Assembly: GCF_001592225.1 (NCBI RefSeq)
Contig: NZ_BCWN01000011.1
Location: 41,442 to 105,441 of the forward strand
DNA length: 64,000 bases
DNA from: Castellaniella caeni NBRC 101664
GTDB lineage: Bacteria; Pseudomonadota; Gammaproteobacteria; Burkholderiales; Burkholderiaceae_B
Direction: 5' to 3'
Below, in pieces: positions 25,262 to 34,628 of the stretch (position 1 is the stretch's first letter; each line of letters opens with the position of its first letter). Position numbers and translations under genes: made by a program. The notes beneath the pieces were generated by a model. That model had not been told where the DNA came from, did not search any database, and saw only the letters and a list, made by a program, of their open reading frames with translations.

Positions 25262-25822
25262 TTATCGGCGATTCGCCGGACGCGTGTCAGTGGAAAACAC
25301 GTGATCCCAGAACGGCGTAGTGACGCCGTACCAGCCCTCGACGCCCGGCATGTGGTGCCGGGCGTGGTCTTGTTTGCGCGCGGCCATCCACGAGCCCGGG
25401 CGGGCCTTCCAGTGGTGCGTGGCGTGGTGCACCACGACGTAGAGCAGATAGCCGACGATGACCCCCAGCGTGGCGGCCCCGGCGATCGAGGCACCGACCA
25501 GCAGGGACAGAGGCCAGAAAATGAGCCCGGCAAACAGTGCCATGCTGACCAGCGTGGAAGAGCCGATCAGGGCAAAGGGGCGGCGGTGGTGTTCATCGTG
25601 CCAGCGCTTGAAAGGCTGCACGCCGTGAAACACGAAACGGTGCATGGCGTATTCGATGAAGCTCCAGGCGAAAAAGCCCAGCGCGGCGACCAGCAGCCAG
25701 GCCCAGATCGGGCCCTGCCCCCGCCAGGCCAGCAGGCTGACGCCTGCCAGGATGGCCACCGGATACAGAACGAAGTCGGCGAAGTAGACCGCCGGATGTT
25801 GTTCGAGTTTGAAGAGCGTCAT
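25262..25822 (-). CDS. Fatty-acid hydroxylase/sterol desaturase family membrane protein
   Basis: 186 residues from the ATG at 25822, which has AGGAG upstream. Four hydrophobic segments and the His boxes of the di-iron hydroxylase superfamily are visible: HRFVFHG, HDEHH, HHATHH and HARHH. Members hydroxylate or desaturate membrane lipids or carotenoids with O2. The substrate is not known. In-frame sequence up to 26011 is too basic and unconserved to be coding. The gene is alone on its strand apart from the downstream GST. Confidence 0.82.
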   Translation of the reverse strand: MTLFKLEQHPAVYFADFVLYPVAILAGVSLLAWRGQGPIWAWLLVAALGFFAWSFIEYAMHRFVFHGVQPFKRWHDEHHRRPFALIGSSTLVSMALFAGLIFWPLSLLVGASIAGAATLGVIVGYLLYVVVHHATHHWKARPGSWMAARKQDHARHHMPGVEGWYGVTTPFWDHVFSTDTRPANRR

Positions 25823-26025
25823 GGCGCACTCCTGCCTTGGAGAGATCGCGCGGCAGTTCTGGATCGTTTCCGGCGAGCGGCGGCAGGCATGTCCGGCGCT
25901 CCGATCGGGTTCTGCCTCGCACAAGGCCAGTATAGGCACATTACCCGGGATATCCCTAATCCCCGATGTGGAAAAGGGGATTTTCCCGACTGTCGCGGAT
26001 CGACGCACCAAGGCCAGGCACCGGT

Positions 26026-26604
26026 CTAGCCAGCCACCAGACCGCTGACCTTCAGCAAGGTGAAGATGCCCAGCGCGGCAAACAGCAGGGCCGCCAGGCC
26101 GTGCACCAGCTTGAGCGGCAAGCGCTCGGCGGCCTTGGCCCCCAGGTATACGGCGGGCACGTTGGCCAGCATCATGCCCACGGTGCTGCCCGCGACCACG
26201 GCAATCAGGCTGTCGTAGCGCGCGGCCAGGGCCACCGTGGCGATCTGGGTCTTGTCACCCATTTCGGCCAGAAAGAACATGACGATGGTGGTCATGACGA
26301 CCCCCAGGCCGTTGAGGGGCTTGGGGTCGTCATCGATCTTGTCGGGAACGAGCAGCCAGCCCGCCATGAGCAGAAAAGAGACGCCGAGCACCCATTGCAG
26401 CGTGTCGGGATGGATCATGTCGGCCAGTAGAATCCCGACTGCCCCCGCCATGGCATGGTTGACCAGGGTTGCAATCAGGATGCCGAAACAGATGGGCAGG
26501 GGCCGGTGATAGCGTGCCGCCAGCACCATGGCCAGCAACTGGGTCTTGTCACCGATTTCACCCAGGGCGACGACGCCCACGGAAACGAGGAAGGCACTGC
26601 TCAT
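26026..26604 (-). CDS. mneA: GDT1/TMEM165-family (UPF0016) manganese exporter
   Basis: 192 residues with six transmembrane segments and two copies of the family motif E-x-G-D-K-T: GEIGDKTQLL near the N-terminus and AEMGDKTQIA in the second half. This is the two-repeat UPF0016/GDT1 fold. Bacterial members (MneA) export Mn2+, and the sequence upstream looks like a yybP-ykoY manganese riboswitch, which strongly supports that role here. The symbol follows the characterised Vibrio protein and is functional rather than proven. Confidence 0.88.
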   Translation of the reverse strand: MSSAFLVSVGVVALGEIGDKTQLLAMVLAARYHRPLPICFGILIATLVNHAMAGAVGILLADMIHPDTLQWVLGVSFLLMAGWLLVPDKIDDDPKPLNGLGVVMTTIVMFFLAEMGDKTQIATVALAARYDSLIAVVAGSTVGMMLANVPAVYLGAKAAERLPLKLVHGLAALLFAALGIFTLLKVSGLVAG

Positions 26605-26611
26605 GGATCGC

Positions 26612-26772
26612 TCTAACGGGGCGGACGCGACTACGCTCGCGTCGGCCCCTTGCGACGGGAAGCGCAGTCAGCGGTCTTGCCAGGCGTGGTCGCTGTTCGT
26701 GCCATGGCCAGGCGGCCAAGTGTGTTGACATGAACCCCGGGCACGACGGCCCGGGCGGCTACTCCCCGATGA
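26612..26772 (-). ncRNA. yybP-ykoY manganese riboswitch
   Basis: Read on the minus strand, the leader of the exporter gene begins CGGGGAGTAGCCGCCCGGGC, has a central GTTCATGTCAACACAC segment and then GCAAGACCGC, and ends with a GC-rich arm containing GCGTCCGCCCCG, just before the start codon. GGGGAGTAGC near the 5' end, the GCAAGACC (GCGAAGACC-like) loop and a closing arm pairing with the initial GGGG are the conserved elements of yybP-ykoY RNAs. A TATAAT on the minus strand near 26783-26790 would start transcription at the element. High Mn2+ is expected to turn expression on. Confidence 0.8.
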
Positions 26773-26798
26773 CGGGCGCTGCATTATAATCGCATCGT

Positions 26799-28019
26799 AT
26801 GAAGAACGCCATGTCGATCAAGCGCATCCCGGTTTCCAAGTTGCGTCTTGGCATGTACATCCACAGGCTGGGCGGCAACTGGTTTCTGCACCCATTCTGG
26901 CGCAGCAATTTCCTGCTTGACTCTCCTGCCGACCTCAAGGTCATCCAGCGCTGCGGCATCTCCGACGTCTGGATCGTGGTCGATAAAAACGAACCCGGCA
27001 GCCGTCCCGCCACCGAAATCGGCTGGATGCTGTCGTCATCCGACGCCGCGCCGGACGGCGGCCTGTCGGCGGCGCCCACCGTGACGCTGGCCGAAGAAGT
27101 CGAACACGCGCGCCAGCTGTGCCTGGGGGCGCAAGACCAGATTCTTTCGATGTTCGACGAGGCCCGCATGGGCAAGGCCATCAACGCGCGCTCGGCGGTT
27201 CCCCTGGTGCAGCAGATCGCCGACTCCGTCGAACGCCATCCGCAGGCCCTGCTCAGCGTGGCACGGCTCAAGACCCAGGACAACTGCACCTACCTGCACT
27301 CGGTTGCGGTCTGTGCCCTGATGCTGGCCCTGGCGCGGCAGTTACGGCTCGATTACCGACTCACCCAGCTGGCCGGCCTGGGCGGCCTGATGCACGATCT
27401 GGGCAAAGCCGCCATCCCGCTCGACATCCTCAACAAGCCTGGCAAGCTCACCGACGCCGAGTTCAAAGCCATGAAACGTCACCCGGCGCGCGGGGCGGCC
27501 ATGCTGCGCGAAGGCGGGGCCGACCCCGCCGTCCAGGCGGTAGCGATGCATCACCACGAAAAAATCAACGGCAAGGGCTACCCCGACGGCCTTGTCGCGG
27601 ATGCCATCCCGCTGCTGGCGCGCATGGGCGCGGTCTGCGACGTCTACGACGCCGTCACCTCGGTGCGTCCCTACAAGGATCCCTGGAATCCGGCCGAGGC
27701 CATGCGCCAGATGGCCCGCTGGGAAGGCCACTTCGACCGCCCCATCTTCGAGGCGTTCGTAAAGGCTGTGGGCATCTATCCGGTGGGGTCGCTCGTGCGC
27801 CTGAAGTCGCAGCGCCTGGCCGTGGTCACCGACGTGGGGCCCGACACGCTCTTGACGCCCTGCGTCACCGCCATTTATTCGGCTGAAACCCACGCGTCCG
27901 TGGCGCCCGAGCCGCTCGATCTCGCCGACCCCGCCTGCGGCGACAGCATCCTGGGTCCGGAAGACCCAGATGCCTGGCAGCTGAAAAACCTGGACGCCTA
28001 CTGGCTGCCCAACGTATGA
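26799..28019 (+). CDS. HD-GYP-type cyclic di-GMP phosphodiesterase with DUF3391
   Basis: 406 residues. An N-terminal DUF3391 domain (KLRLGMYIHRLGGNWFLHPFW, about 12-70), a linker, then an HD-GYP domain at about 140-330 with the metal/HD site GGLMHDLGK (His199-Asp200) and the signature HHHEKINGKGYPDG (about 251-264). The GYP signature is intact, so it should hydrolyse c-di-GMP in the cytosol. The spacer in front contains TATAAT (26785-26790), which because of its palindromic form can serve both this gene and the divergent riboswitch. A second ATG four codons in is an alternative start. Confidence 0.9.
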   Translation: MKNAMSIKRIPVSKLRLGMYIHRLGGNWFLHPFWRSNFLLDSPADLKVIQRCGISDVWIVVDKNEPGSRPATEIGWMLSSSDAAPDGGLSAAPTVTLAEEVEHARQLCLGAQDQILSMFDEARMGKAINARSAVPLVQQIADSVERHPQALLSVARLKTQDNCTYLHSVAVCALMLALARQLRLDYRLTQLAGLGGLMHDLGKAAIPLDILNKPGKLTDAEFKAMKRHPARGAAMLREGGADPAVQAVAMHHHEKINGKGYPDGLVADAIPLLARMGAVCDVYDAVTSVRPYKDPWNPAEAMRQMARWEGHFDRPIFEAFVKAVGIYPVGSLVRLKSQRLAVVTDVGPDTLLTPCVTAIYSAETHASVAPEPLDLADPACGDSILGPEDPDAWQLKNLDAYWLPNV

Positions 28020-28129
28020 AGGCACGGGGCACGGGTATGAAGGCATAAGAACATGACGGACAGGGGCGACGGCTTTATCGTATGATGCCTGCGTTGACCT
28101 TGTCTTTTTGACTCCTTCTCTCTCTCATC

Positions 28130-29266
28130 ATGCCTTCAGGTACACGAATCGTTGAATTCGATCGCCCGGACATGGCTGGCGGAACCCTGAGTGTCGCCGA
28201 AGCCTGGGCCCGGGTGAATCCCCCCTTGTCCGCCGAAGAACGCGAATTCCAGAAAGACCGCATCCGTGGCCTGCTGAAGGCGCGCGACGCCGTGCTGGTG
28301 GCCCATTATTACGTCGATGCCGACATCCAGGATCTGGCCGAGGAAACCGGCGGTTGCGTCTCCGATTCGCTCGAGATGGCGCGGTTTGGCCGCGATCACG
28401 GCGCGCAGACCCTCATCGTCTCGGGCGTGCGTTTCATGGGCGAAACGGCCAAGATCCTCAGCCCCGAAAAGCGTATCCTGATGCCCGATCTCGACGCCAC
28501 CTGTTCGCTCGACCTGGGTTGCGACCCCGTGGCCTTTGCGCAGTTTCGTGCCCAGCACCCGGATCGCACGGTGGTGGTCTACGCCAACACCAGCGCCGCC
28601 GTCAAGGCGCAGGCCGACTGGATGGTGACCTCCTCCATCGGGCTGGACATCGTGGCCGACCTGCACCGCCAGGGCAAGAAAATCCTCTGGGCGCCCGACC
28701 GCCACCTGGGCTCGTACATCCAGCGGCAAACCGGCGCCGACATGGTGCTGTGGCAAGGCTCCTGTACCGTGCACGACGAATTCAAGGGGGTCGAGCTTGA
28801 CCTGCTGCGCCAAGAACACCCCGATGCGCAGATCCTCGTGCACCCCGAATCTCCGGCATCGGTGGTGGCCCTGGCCGACGTCGTGGGCTCCACCTCGCGC
28901 CTGCTCAAGGCCGTCACCGAATCATCGGCCAGCACCTTCATCGTCGCCACCGACCAGGGTCTGCTGCACAAGATGCGCCTGGCCGCCCCCGGCAAGACCT
29001 TCATCGCCGCGCCGACGGCGGGCGAATCCGCCACCTGCAAAAGCTGTGCGCACTGCCCCTGGATGGCCATGAACTCGCTCAAGGGCGTGGCCGACGCGCT
29101 CGAATTCGGCAGCAACGAAGTCCACCTCGATCCGGCCCTGGGGCGCCAGGCCAAGCGCTGCATCGATCGCATGCTCGACTTTGCCGCGGCGCGCAAGCAG
29201 GTGCTGCGCCCCAGTGGCGACCTCGCCCAGGAACAGGCCTTGTTCGCCAAAGTGGGCCCCGCATGA
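28130..29266 (+). CDS. nadA: Quinolinate synthase A
   Basis: 378 residues. It condenses iminoaspartate with dihydroxyacetone phosphate to quinolinate, using a 4Fe-4S cluster. Visible motifs are [21 protein letters not shown], the FMGETAKIL segment, [10 protein letters not shown], and the C-terminal cluster region [16 protein letters not shown]. NadC follows with a 4-base ATGA overlap, and nadB is convergent beyond it, giving the complete de novo aspartate-to-NAMN route. Confidence 0.97.
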   Translation: MPSGTRIVEFDRPDMAGGTLSVAEAWARVNPPLSAEEREFQKDRIRGLLKARDAVLVAHYYVDADIQDLAEETGGCVSDSLEMARFGRDHGAQTLIVSGVRFMGETAKILSPEKRILMPDLDATCSLDLGCDPVAFAQFRAQHPDRTVVVYANTSAAVKAQADWMVTSSIGLDIVADLHRQGKKILWAPDRHLGSYIQRQTGADMVLWQGSCTVHDEFKGVELDLLRQEHPDAQILVHPESPASVVALADVVGSTSRLLKAVTESSASTFIVATDQGLLHKMRLAAPGKTFIAAPTAGESATCKSCAHCPWMAMNSLKGVADALEFGSNEVHLDPALGRQAKRCIDRMLDFAAARKQVLRPSGDLAQEQALFAKVGPA

Positions 29267-30141
29267 GCCCCCTGCCACCCTCCACCCTGCGCAACCCCTA
29301 TGCGCCCTTCCCCGCCGCCCTGCAGGCGGCCTTCGACGCCAACATCGACCGCGCGCTGGCCGAAGACGTTGGCGCGGGCGACGTCACCGGGTTGCTGATC
29401 CCCGCCGACCAGGTCGAATCGGCCCGTGTCATCGTGCGTGAAGACGCCGTGCTGTGCGGCGCGCCCTGGTTCGAGGCCATCATGCATCGGGTCGATGAAC
29501 GCATCCTCATCGACTGGGCCTACGCCGAAGGCGACTGGATGGAAGCCGATGCCGTCGTCTGCCGCCTGCACGGGCCCGCCCGGGCACTGCTGACGGCCGA
29601 GCGCACCGCCCTCAACTTCCTGCAGCTGTTCTCCGGCGTGGCCAGCGCCACGCGGCGCTACGCCGAACTCACCAGCGGCACCCGCGCCGCCATTCTGGAC
29701 ACCCGCAAGACGCTGCCCGGCCTGCGCCATGGGCAGAAATACGCGGTGCGCGTCGGCGGCGGAAAAAACCAGCGCCTGGCGCTCTACGACGGGGTGCTCA
29801 TCAAGGAAAACCACATTGCCGCCGCCGGCGGCATCGCCGCCGCGCTCAGGGCCGCCCAGGCCCTGCCGCACAATGTGCCGGTACAGATCGAGGTCGAAGA
29901 CCTGGCCGGTCTGCGCGAGGCGCTCGACGCGGGCGCGGGCTCGGTGCTGCTCGACAACTTTTCGCTCGACGCGCTGCGCGCCGCTGTGCAACTCAGTGCC
30001 GGGCGTGCCCTGCTCGAAGCCTCGGGCGGCATCACGCACGACACGGTGCGGGCGATCGCCCAGACCGGTGTCGATCGCATCTCGGTGGGCAGCCTGACCA
30101 AAGACGTCAAGGCCACGGATTATTCTCTTCGGCTGGTGTAG
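29263..30141 (+). CDS. nadC: Nicotinate-nucleotide pyrophosphorylase (carboxylating)
   Basis: 292 residues. It converts quinolinate and PRPP to nicotinate mononucleotide with loss of CO2. Signatures are [13 protein letters not shown] near the N-terminus, [41 protein letters not shown], and [20 protein letters not shown]. It overlaps nadA by 4 bases, so translation is coupled. A perfect hairpin 16 bases after the stop probably ends the transcript. Confidence 0.97.
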   Translation: MSPLPPSTLRNPYAPFPAALQAAFDANIDRALAEDVGAGDVTGLLIPADQVESARVIVREDAVLCGAPWFEAIMHRVDERILIDWAYAEGDWMEADAVVCRLHGPARALLTAERTALNFLQLFSGVASATRRYAELTSGTRAAILDTRKTLPGLRHGQKYAVRVGGGKNQRLALYDGVLIKENHIAAAGGIAAALRAAQALPHNVPVQIEVEDLAGLREALDAGAGSVLLDNFSLDALRAAVQLSAGRALLEASGGITHDTVRAIAQTGVDRISVGSLTKDVKATDYSLRLV

Positions 30142-30157
30142 CCACAAATCCACCTTG

Positions 30158-30184
30158 CCGCGCTGTGTCGTTGACACAGCGCGG
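30158..30184. terminator. Bidirectional hairpin between nadC and nadB
   Basis: CCGCGCTGTGTC pairs perfectly with GACACAGCGCGG (12 base pairs) around a GTT loop, in the 72-base spacer between convergent nadC and nadB. Only a short T run follows on the + strand. It probably ends both transcripts, though the weak T tract leaves attenuation of readthrough as an alternative. Confidence 0.7.
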
Positions 30185-30213
30185 TTTCGCCCCTTGCCCG
30201 GCTGGGGCTTTGT

Positions 30214-31857
30214 CTAGCGAAACCCCTCTTCCGGCGTCATGACCGTGGGCAGCGCACGCGGCAGCGTCCAGGGAAAATCCTGGCAGTAATGCAGGCCGCG
30301 GCTTTCCTTGCGCGACGAAGCCGCCGCCACCACCAGGGCCGCCACCTGGATCAGGTTGCGGCATTCCAGCAGATCGCTGGTGACGCGGTATTCCTGATAA
30401 TAGGCCTCGATTTCCTGCGCCAACAGGTGGATGCGCTCGCGGGCGCGCCCCAGGCGCTTTTGCGTGCGCACGATGCCCACGTAATTGGACATCAGGCGGC
30501 GCACTTCGTCCCAGGCGTGCGTCACGAGCACGGCTTCCGAGCCGTCGCGCGCGCGGCTGTCGTCCCAGTCGCGCACCTGCCCGTCCACGGGCGCGGCCTG
30601 GCTGGTCTGCGCGTCGATGTCGTGCGCAGCGTTGCGGCCGACCACCAGGCATTCGAGCAGCGAATTGCTGGCCAGGCGGTTGGCTCCGTGCAGGCCGGTA
30701 TAGGCGGTCTCGCCCACGGCGTACAGCCCGGGGATGTCGGTGCGCCCGTTCAAGTCGATGACCACGCCACCGCAGGTGAAGTGCATGGCGGGCACCACGG
30801 GGATCGGGTCGCGCGTCATATCGATGCCGAATTCGAGGCAGCGGGCGTGAATGGTAGGAAAGTGGGTGCGAATGAATTCGGCCGGGCGGTGGCTGATGTC
30901 CAGATCGACGTGCGTGAGGCCGCGCTTCTTGATCTCGAAATCGATGGCCCGGGCCACCACGTCGCGCGGTGCCAGTTCGAGGCGCTCGTCGTGCCACTGC
31001 ATGAAGCGCTCGCCCGCCTGCGCGCCGGCAGCCTTGGGCAGGCGCAGTACCCCACCCTCGCCGCGCACCGCCTCGGAAATCAGAAACGACTTGGCCTGGG
31101 GGTGGTACATGCAGGTGGGGTGAAACTGCATGAATTCCATATTGGCCACCCGGCAGCCTGCGCGCCAAGCCATGGCGATGCCGTCGCCCGTGGAAGTATC
31201 GGGGTTGCTGGTGTGCAGGTAGACCTTGCCCGCGCCGCCCGTGGCCAGCACGACATAACGTGCGAGGATGGTCTGCACTTGGTCGCTGGCCTCGTCGTAG
31301 ACGTAGGCCCCCAGGCAGCGCGCCGGTTCGCTGGCCGCGCCCGCAGGCTGTGGCTCGAGGATGCGGCTGGTGATGAGTTCGACGCCCGAGTGATATTCCA
31401 GCAGCGTGATGTTGTGGTGCGCCCGCACTTGCTGTTCGAGCGTGAGCTGCACCCGGTGGCCGGTTTCGTCGGCCGCATGGATGATGCGCCGCTGGCTGTG
31501 GCCGCCTTCGCGCGTCAGATGAAAGCCGAGTTCGGCTTCTCGGTCGGGGGTAAAGGGCACGCCCAGCTGGATGAGCCAGTCGATGGCCGACGGCCCCTGC
31601 TCGACGATGTGGCGGGTGGCTTGTGGGTCGCACAGCCCGGCGCCCGCGATCTGTGTGTCGGCGACGTGCTTGTCATGGCTGTCCTGCGAATCGAGCACGG
31701 CGGCGATGCCGCCCTGTGCCCAATTGCTGGAACCGTCCAGCAGAGCTTTCTTGGAGAGCACGGCCACGCGCTTGTCGGCGGCCAGGTGCAGCGCCACGGT
31801 CAGGCCCGCCAGACCGCTGCCGATGATCAGTACGTCGTATTGCTGTTGGGACATCAC
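30214..31857 (-). CDS. nadB: L-aspartate oxidase
   Basis: 547 residues. FAD flavoprotein that oxidises L-aspartate to iminoaspartate for NadA. The dinucleotide motif LIIGSGLAGLTVALHLA is at the N-terminus; SNWAQGGIAAVL, ATGGAGKVYLHTSNP, MEFMQFHPT and HFTCGGVVIDLNGRTDIPGLYAVGE define the succinate dehydrogenase/fumarate reductase flavoprotein family and NadB in particular. It is convergent with nadC. Confidence 0.97.
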   Translation of the reverse strand: MMSQQQYDVLIIGSGLAGLTVALHLAADKRVAVLSKKALLDGSSNWAQGGIAAVLDSQDSHDKHVADTQIAGAGLCDPQATRHIVEQGPSAIDWLIQLGVPFTPDREAELGFHLTREGGHSQRRIIHAADETGHRVQLTLEQQVRAHHNITLLEYHSGVELITSRILEPQPAGAASEPARCLGAYVYDEASDQVQTILARYVVLATGGAGKVYLHTSNPDTSTGDGIAMAWRAGCRVANMEFMQFHPTCMYHPQAKSFLISEAVRGEGGVLRLPKAAGAQAGERFMQWHDERLELAPRDVVARAIDFEIKKRGLTHVDLDISHRPAEFIRTHFPTIHARCLEFGIDMTRDPIPVVPAMHFTCGGVVIDLNGRTDIPGLYAVGETAYTGLHGANRLASNSLLECLVVGRNAAHDIDAQTSQAAPVDGQVRDWDDSRARDGSEAVLVTHAWDEVRRLMSNYVGIVRTQKRLGRARERIHLLAQEIEAYYQEYRVTSDLLECRNLIQVAALVVAAASSRKESRGLHYCQDFPWTLPRALPTVMTPEEGFR

Positions 31858-31878
31858 AGTTTCCGTTTTTCAATAGAA

Positions 31879-31914
31879 AAACCCTGCGGGCAGCGCATGC
31901 CTGCCGCAGGGTTT
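31879..31914 (-). terminator. Rho-independent terminator of the cytochrome c gene
   Basis: AAACCCTGCGG and CCGCAGGGTTT form an 11-base-pair stem. On the minus strand the stem is followed by TTTTCTATTG, giving a good intrinsic terminator 14 bases after the cytochrome stop codon and ahead of the nadB start. Confidence 0.75.
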
Positions 31915-31927
31915 CGGGGGACAGCGA

Positions 31928-32260
31928 TCAGTGAGGCGCGCCAGCCACCAGCCATTCGACGACCGTCTTGATGTCGGCGTCGGAGATGCCGACGTTGGGC
32001 GGCATGGGGATGGGGCCGTAGTTGCCGCTGGTGCCTTCCTTGATGTGCTTGGTCAGGATTTCAGCCGCGTCGGCCTGACCCTTGTGCTTGGCGGCCACTT
32101 CTTCATAGGCCGGGCCAACCACTTTCTTGTCGACCGCGTGACAGGCCAGGCAGGCGTTCTTGGCCAGGATGTCATGAACCTGGGCGTAGTCGGGCGCGGC
32201 ATGGGCGAGCTGACCCGCGGCCAGCAGGGGGATACACAAAGCCAGTGCAGATAATTTCAC
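31928..32260 (-). CDS. Small periplasmic cytochrome c (c551/c552 type)
   Basis: About 110 residues from a GTG start at 32260, which has GGAGA about 8 bases upstream. A signal peptide (VKLSALALCIPLLAAGQLAHA) precedes a single heme-binding motif CLACH. The C-terminal Met ligand region is GPIPMPPN, and the domain size matches the cytochrome c8/c551 family that shuttles electrons in the periplasm. An FNR-like box lies upstream at 32440-32453. The longer in-frame reading region to 32386 lacks a signal peptide. Confidence 0.87.
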   Translation of the reverse strand: MKLSALALCIPLLAAGQLAHAAPDYAQVHDILAKNACLACHAVDKKVVGPAYEEVAAKHKGQADAAEILTKHIKEGTSGNYGPIPMPPNVGISDADIKTVVEWLVAGAPH

Positions 32261-32439
32261 GAGCAAGTCTCCGATGTTCAGGAAAACAGGTTTGGATTGC
32301 CGCCGTGCGCCGCCTCGTGGCAGCGCGCGGGCAGGCAGCCGGCCAACAGCGGCCGACGCGTCATTACACCATGGCCTTGCGGACAAGTTGGAAATACCGG
32401 CAAGGATTGTAGGACTTCCACCGGAATTATGACGGGCCT

Positions 32440-32453
32440 ATGATGTAGATCAA
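32440..32453. promoter_or_regulatory. FNR/Anr-like box
   Basis: ATGAT-GTAG-ATCAA, one base from the TTGAT-N4-ATCAA consensus. It lies in the 212-base divergent spacer between the cytochrome c gene (-) and the redoxin gene (+). A start site 41 bases away on the minus side would give the cytochrome gene a ~145-base leader. On the plus side it is too close to the redoxin ATG (20 bases) for class II activation. Confidence 0.55.
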
Positions 32454-32472
32454 AGCATGTGGAGCATGATAT

Positions 32473-32961
32473 ATGATCGTAGGCGATAAGGCGGCCAGCT
32501 GGGACGTGGCCAGCTGGCTCAATACCGACACCCCGCTCGCACTCGAAGACCTGCGCGGCTCGGTGGTCGTAGTGCACGCGTTTCAAATGTTGTGCCCGGG
32601 CTGCGTGTCGCACGGCATCCCGCAGGCCAAGGCCATTCGCCAGGCGTTTCCGCCGGGGCGCCTGCAGGTGATCGGCCTGCACACCGTCTTCGAGCATCAC
32701 GCCGCCATGACCGAGGTGGCGCTGCGCGCCTTTCTGCACGAATACCGCATCCATTTCCCGGTGGGCATCGACCGCCCCGACCCGCGCGGCAACCCCATTC
32801 CGCTCACCATGCAGGCCTGGCACCTGCAGGGCACCCCCACCCTGGTCATCCTGGATGCCGAGGGCCGCGTCAGGTTGCATCACTTTGGTCAGCTGGACGA
32901 TCTGCGCGTGGGGGCCGTAATTGGTCAGCTATTGACTGAAGCGGAGTCGAGCGCCCCATGA
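32473..32961 (+). CDS. TlpA/redoxin-like thioredoxin-fold protein
   Basis: 162 residues with no signal peptide. The thioredoxin-fold redoxin domain has an active-site CPGC motif ([16 protein letters not shown]), the cis-Pro segment [12 protein letters not shown] and a following strand-helix. It is TlpA/ResA-like but cytosolic in this reading, and the CPGC dithiol pair would act in peroxide or disulfide exchange. GGAG 8 bases before the ATG supports the start. Its last 92 bases overlap the convergent slipin gene. Confidence 0.8.
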   Translation: MIVGDKAASWDVASWLNTDTPLALEDLRGSVVVVHAFQMLCPGCVSHGIPQAKAIRQAFPPGRLQVIGLHTVFEHHAAMTEVALRAFLHEYRIHFPVGIDRPDPRGNPIPLTMQAWHLQGTPTLVILDAEGRVRLHHFGQLDDLRVGAVIGQLLTEAESSAP

Positions 32962-33706
32962 ACCCGGCCAGCAGGTCGATCGGAATCGGGAACACCAGGG
33001 TGGACGATTTATCGCCCGCCACCTGTGTCAGCGTTTCCAGATAGCGCAGCTGCATGGCCGAGGGTTCTTGCGCCAGCGTGTGGGCCGCCTCGGCCAACGC
33101 CTCGGCCGCTTGGCGCTCGCCTTCGGCGTGGATCACCTTGGCGCGGCGCTCGCGTTCGGCCTCAGCCTGGCGCGCCATGGCGCGCACCATGGTTTCATTG
33201 AGGTCGATGTGCTTGATTTCGACGTTGGTCACCTTGATGCCCCAGCCGTCGGTCTGGGCGTCCAGAATGGTCTGCACGTCGAGATTGAGCTTTTCACGCT
33301 CGGACAGCATTTCATCGAGTTCGTGCTTGCCCAGCACGGCACGCAGCGTCGTCTGCGCCAGCTGGCTGGTGGCTTCGAGGTAGTGTTCGACCTGGATGAT
33401 GGCCTTGGCCGGATCGACCACGCGAAAATACACCACGGCGTTCACCTGCACCGAGACGTTGTCGCGCGAGATGACGTCCTGTGGCGGGATGTCGAGCGTG
33501 ACCACCCGCAGATCGACGCGCACGACCTGCTGCAGAAACGGGATCACGATGATCAGCCCCGGCCCCTTGGTGCCCGTATAGCGGCCCAGGGTGAAGATGA
33601 CGGCCCGATCGTATTCGCGCAGGATGTGAAACAGCTTGAACAGCACCAGCAGCAGAAAGATCAGTACCAGCAGGCTGGCGCCCGAACCTAGATCGAGGAA
33701 CATCAT
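32870..33706 (-). CDS. Slipin (SPFH/stomatin-like membrane protein)
   Basis: 278 residues. An N-terminal hydrophobic hairpin ([19 protein letters not shown]) is followed by the SPFH domain ([42 protein letters not shown]) and a helical tail rich in Ala/Glu ([21 protein letters not shown]). Slipins scaffold membrane microdomains and act with NfeD partners, encoded 4 bases upstream here, for example with membrane proteases. The terminal Pro/Asp-rich region overlaps the redoxin gene. Confidence 0.9.
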   Translation of the reverse strand: MMFLDLGSGASLLVLIFLLLVLFKLFHILREYDRAVIFTLGRYTGTKGPGLIIVIPFLQQVVRVDLRVVTLDIPPQDVISRDNVSVQVNAVVYFRVVDPAKAIIQVEHYLEATSQLAQTTLRAVLGKHELDEMLSEREKLNLDVQTILDAQTDGWGIKVTNVEIKHIDLNETMVRAMARQAEAERERRAKVIHAEGERQAAEALAEAAHTLAQEPSAMQLRYLETLTQVAGDKSSTLVFPIPIDLLAGFMGRSTPLQSIADQLRPPRADRPADQSDAT

Positions 33707-34032
33707 GATGGATCTCCTGTAGAGGGTTTGTGCGCGGGCACCCGCTCGACGCCCAGCACCAGCCCGCGGACGCGCAGCACCCGGACGGTTTCGCCGGGCT
33801 GCAGCGGCTCGGCGGCATGTACTTGCCAGATTTCGCCACGCACCAGCGCCCAGGCCCGCCCGCGGGTATCCGAGGCTTCGGTGACTTCGCCCAGCATGCC
33901 GGGCAGTTCTTCGTTGCCGCCCTGCGCCCGGTGGCGGTGGGCCTGGATGGCGATGACCAGCGCCAGCAGCAGCACCAGGCCCAGCAGCGTGAAGGCCCAG
34001 ACCGCCTGTGAACTGAAGTAAACCAGCAGCAT
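33703..34032 (-). CDS. Short NfeD-like membrane protein
   Basis: About 109 residues from the ATG at 34032, preceded by a G-rich ribosome site. A single transmembrane segment ([20 protein letters not shown]) is followed by an OB-fold NfeD C-terminal domain ([41 protein letters not shown]). Short NfeD proteins pair with slipins, and the overlap of the two genes supports that. In-frame sequence upstream of 34032 is not conserved. Confidence 0.8.
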   Translation of the reverse strand: MLLVYFSSQAVWAFTLLGLVLLLALVIAIQAHRHRAQGGNEELPGMLGEVTEASDTRGRAWALVRGEIWQVHAAEPLQPGETVRVLRVRGLVLGVERVPAHKPSTGDPS

Positions 34033-34229
34033 CCCGCCCCCCTTTGGTCTGGTGCCTGTATCGACTCTATTGTAAGCGTCCGCCTGGCCGCACGCGGCCA
34101 GCATCGGTCGCGCCCCCGCAGGCGTGCTTCGAGCGAGAACGCGTCGATACCACGCGCTTTCAAGGTGCTCGTGGACGGGTTCCAGGCGGCAAGCACGCAA
34201 GCAGGCACTGCAGCGCGCCTGGAAGCCCA

Positions 34230-34625
34230 TCAAGATGTGGTGATGAGATCGGGGTGGTTCTTGAGAAAGGTGCGCAATTCGTCAGCCAGCACGACAGCCT
34301 GATTGTGTTCAGTATCTTTGGCGCCGTACAGCAGCGTGATGGTGGCCCGGCCCTGAACAGCTTGCGCAATGGAGCGCATCAGGGTCTGGGCGCTGTCGGC
34401 CTGCAGTTCGACCGTGTAATCGCGGCGGAACTGCGGCCAGCGTTCGGGTTGGTGCCCGAACCAGTTGCGCAGATCGGTGCTGGGGCCCAGGTCTTTGCAC
34501 CACAGGTCGTGGTGCAGCTTGGCCTTGGCGATGCCGCGCGGCCAGAGCCGATCGACCAGCACGCGCAGGCCGTCAGCCGCGTCGGCGGCTTCGTAGACCC
34601 GCTTGATCTGCACGGTAACTGCCAT
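34230..34625 (-). CDS. DUF488-family protein, YeaO-like
   Basis: 131 residues. The family signature is IKRVYEAADAADGLRVLVDRLWPRGIAK followed by LGPSTDLRNWFGHQPERW; a second conserved segment is ATITLLYGAKDTEHNQAVVLADEL. Members are small cytosolic proteins of unknown biochemical function. It lies 3 bases downstream of fumC and is probably co-transcribed. Confidence 0.85.
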   Translation of the reverse strand: MAVTVQIKRVYEAADAADGLRVLVDRLWPRGIAKAKLHHDLWCKDLGPSTDLRNWFGHQPERWPQFRRDYTVELQADSAQTLMRSIAQAVQGRATITLLYGAKDTEHNQAVVLADELRTFLKNHPDLITTS

Positions 34626-34628
34626 GGT

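Noticed and set aside
30289..31971. Plus-strand open frame opposite nadB
   Set aside because: nadB has all FAD and family motifs on the minus strand; the opposite frame is a composition artefact.
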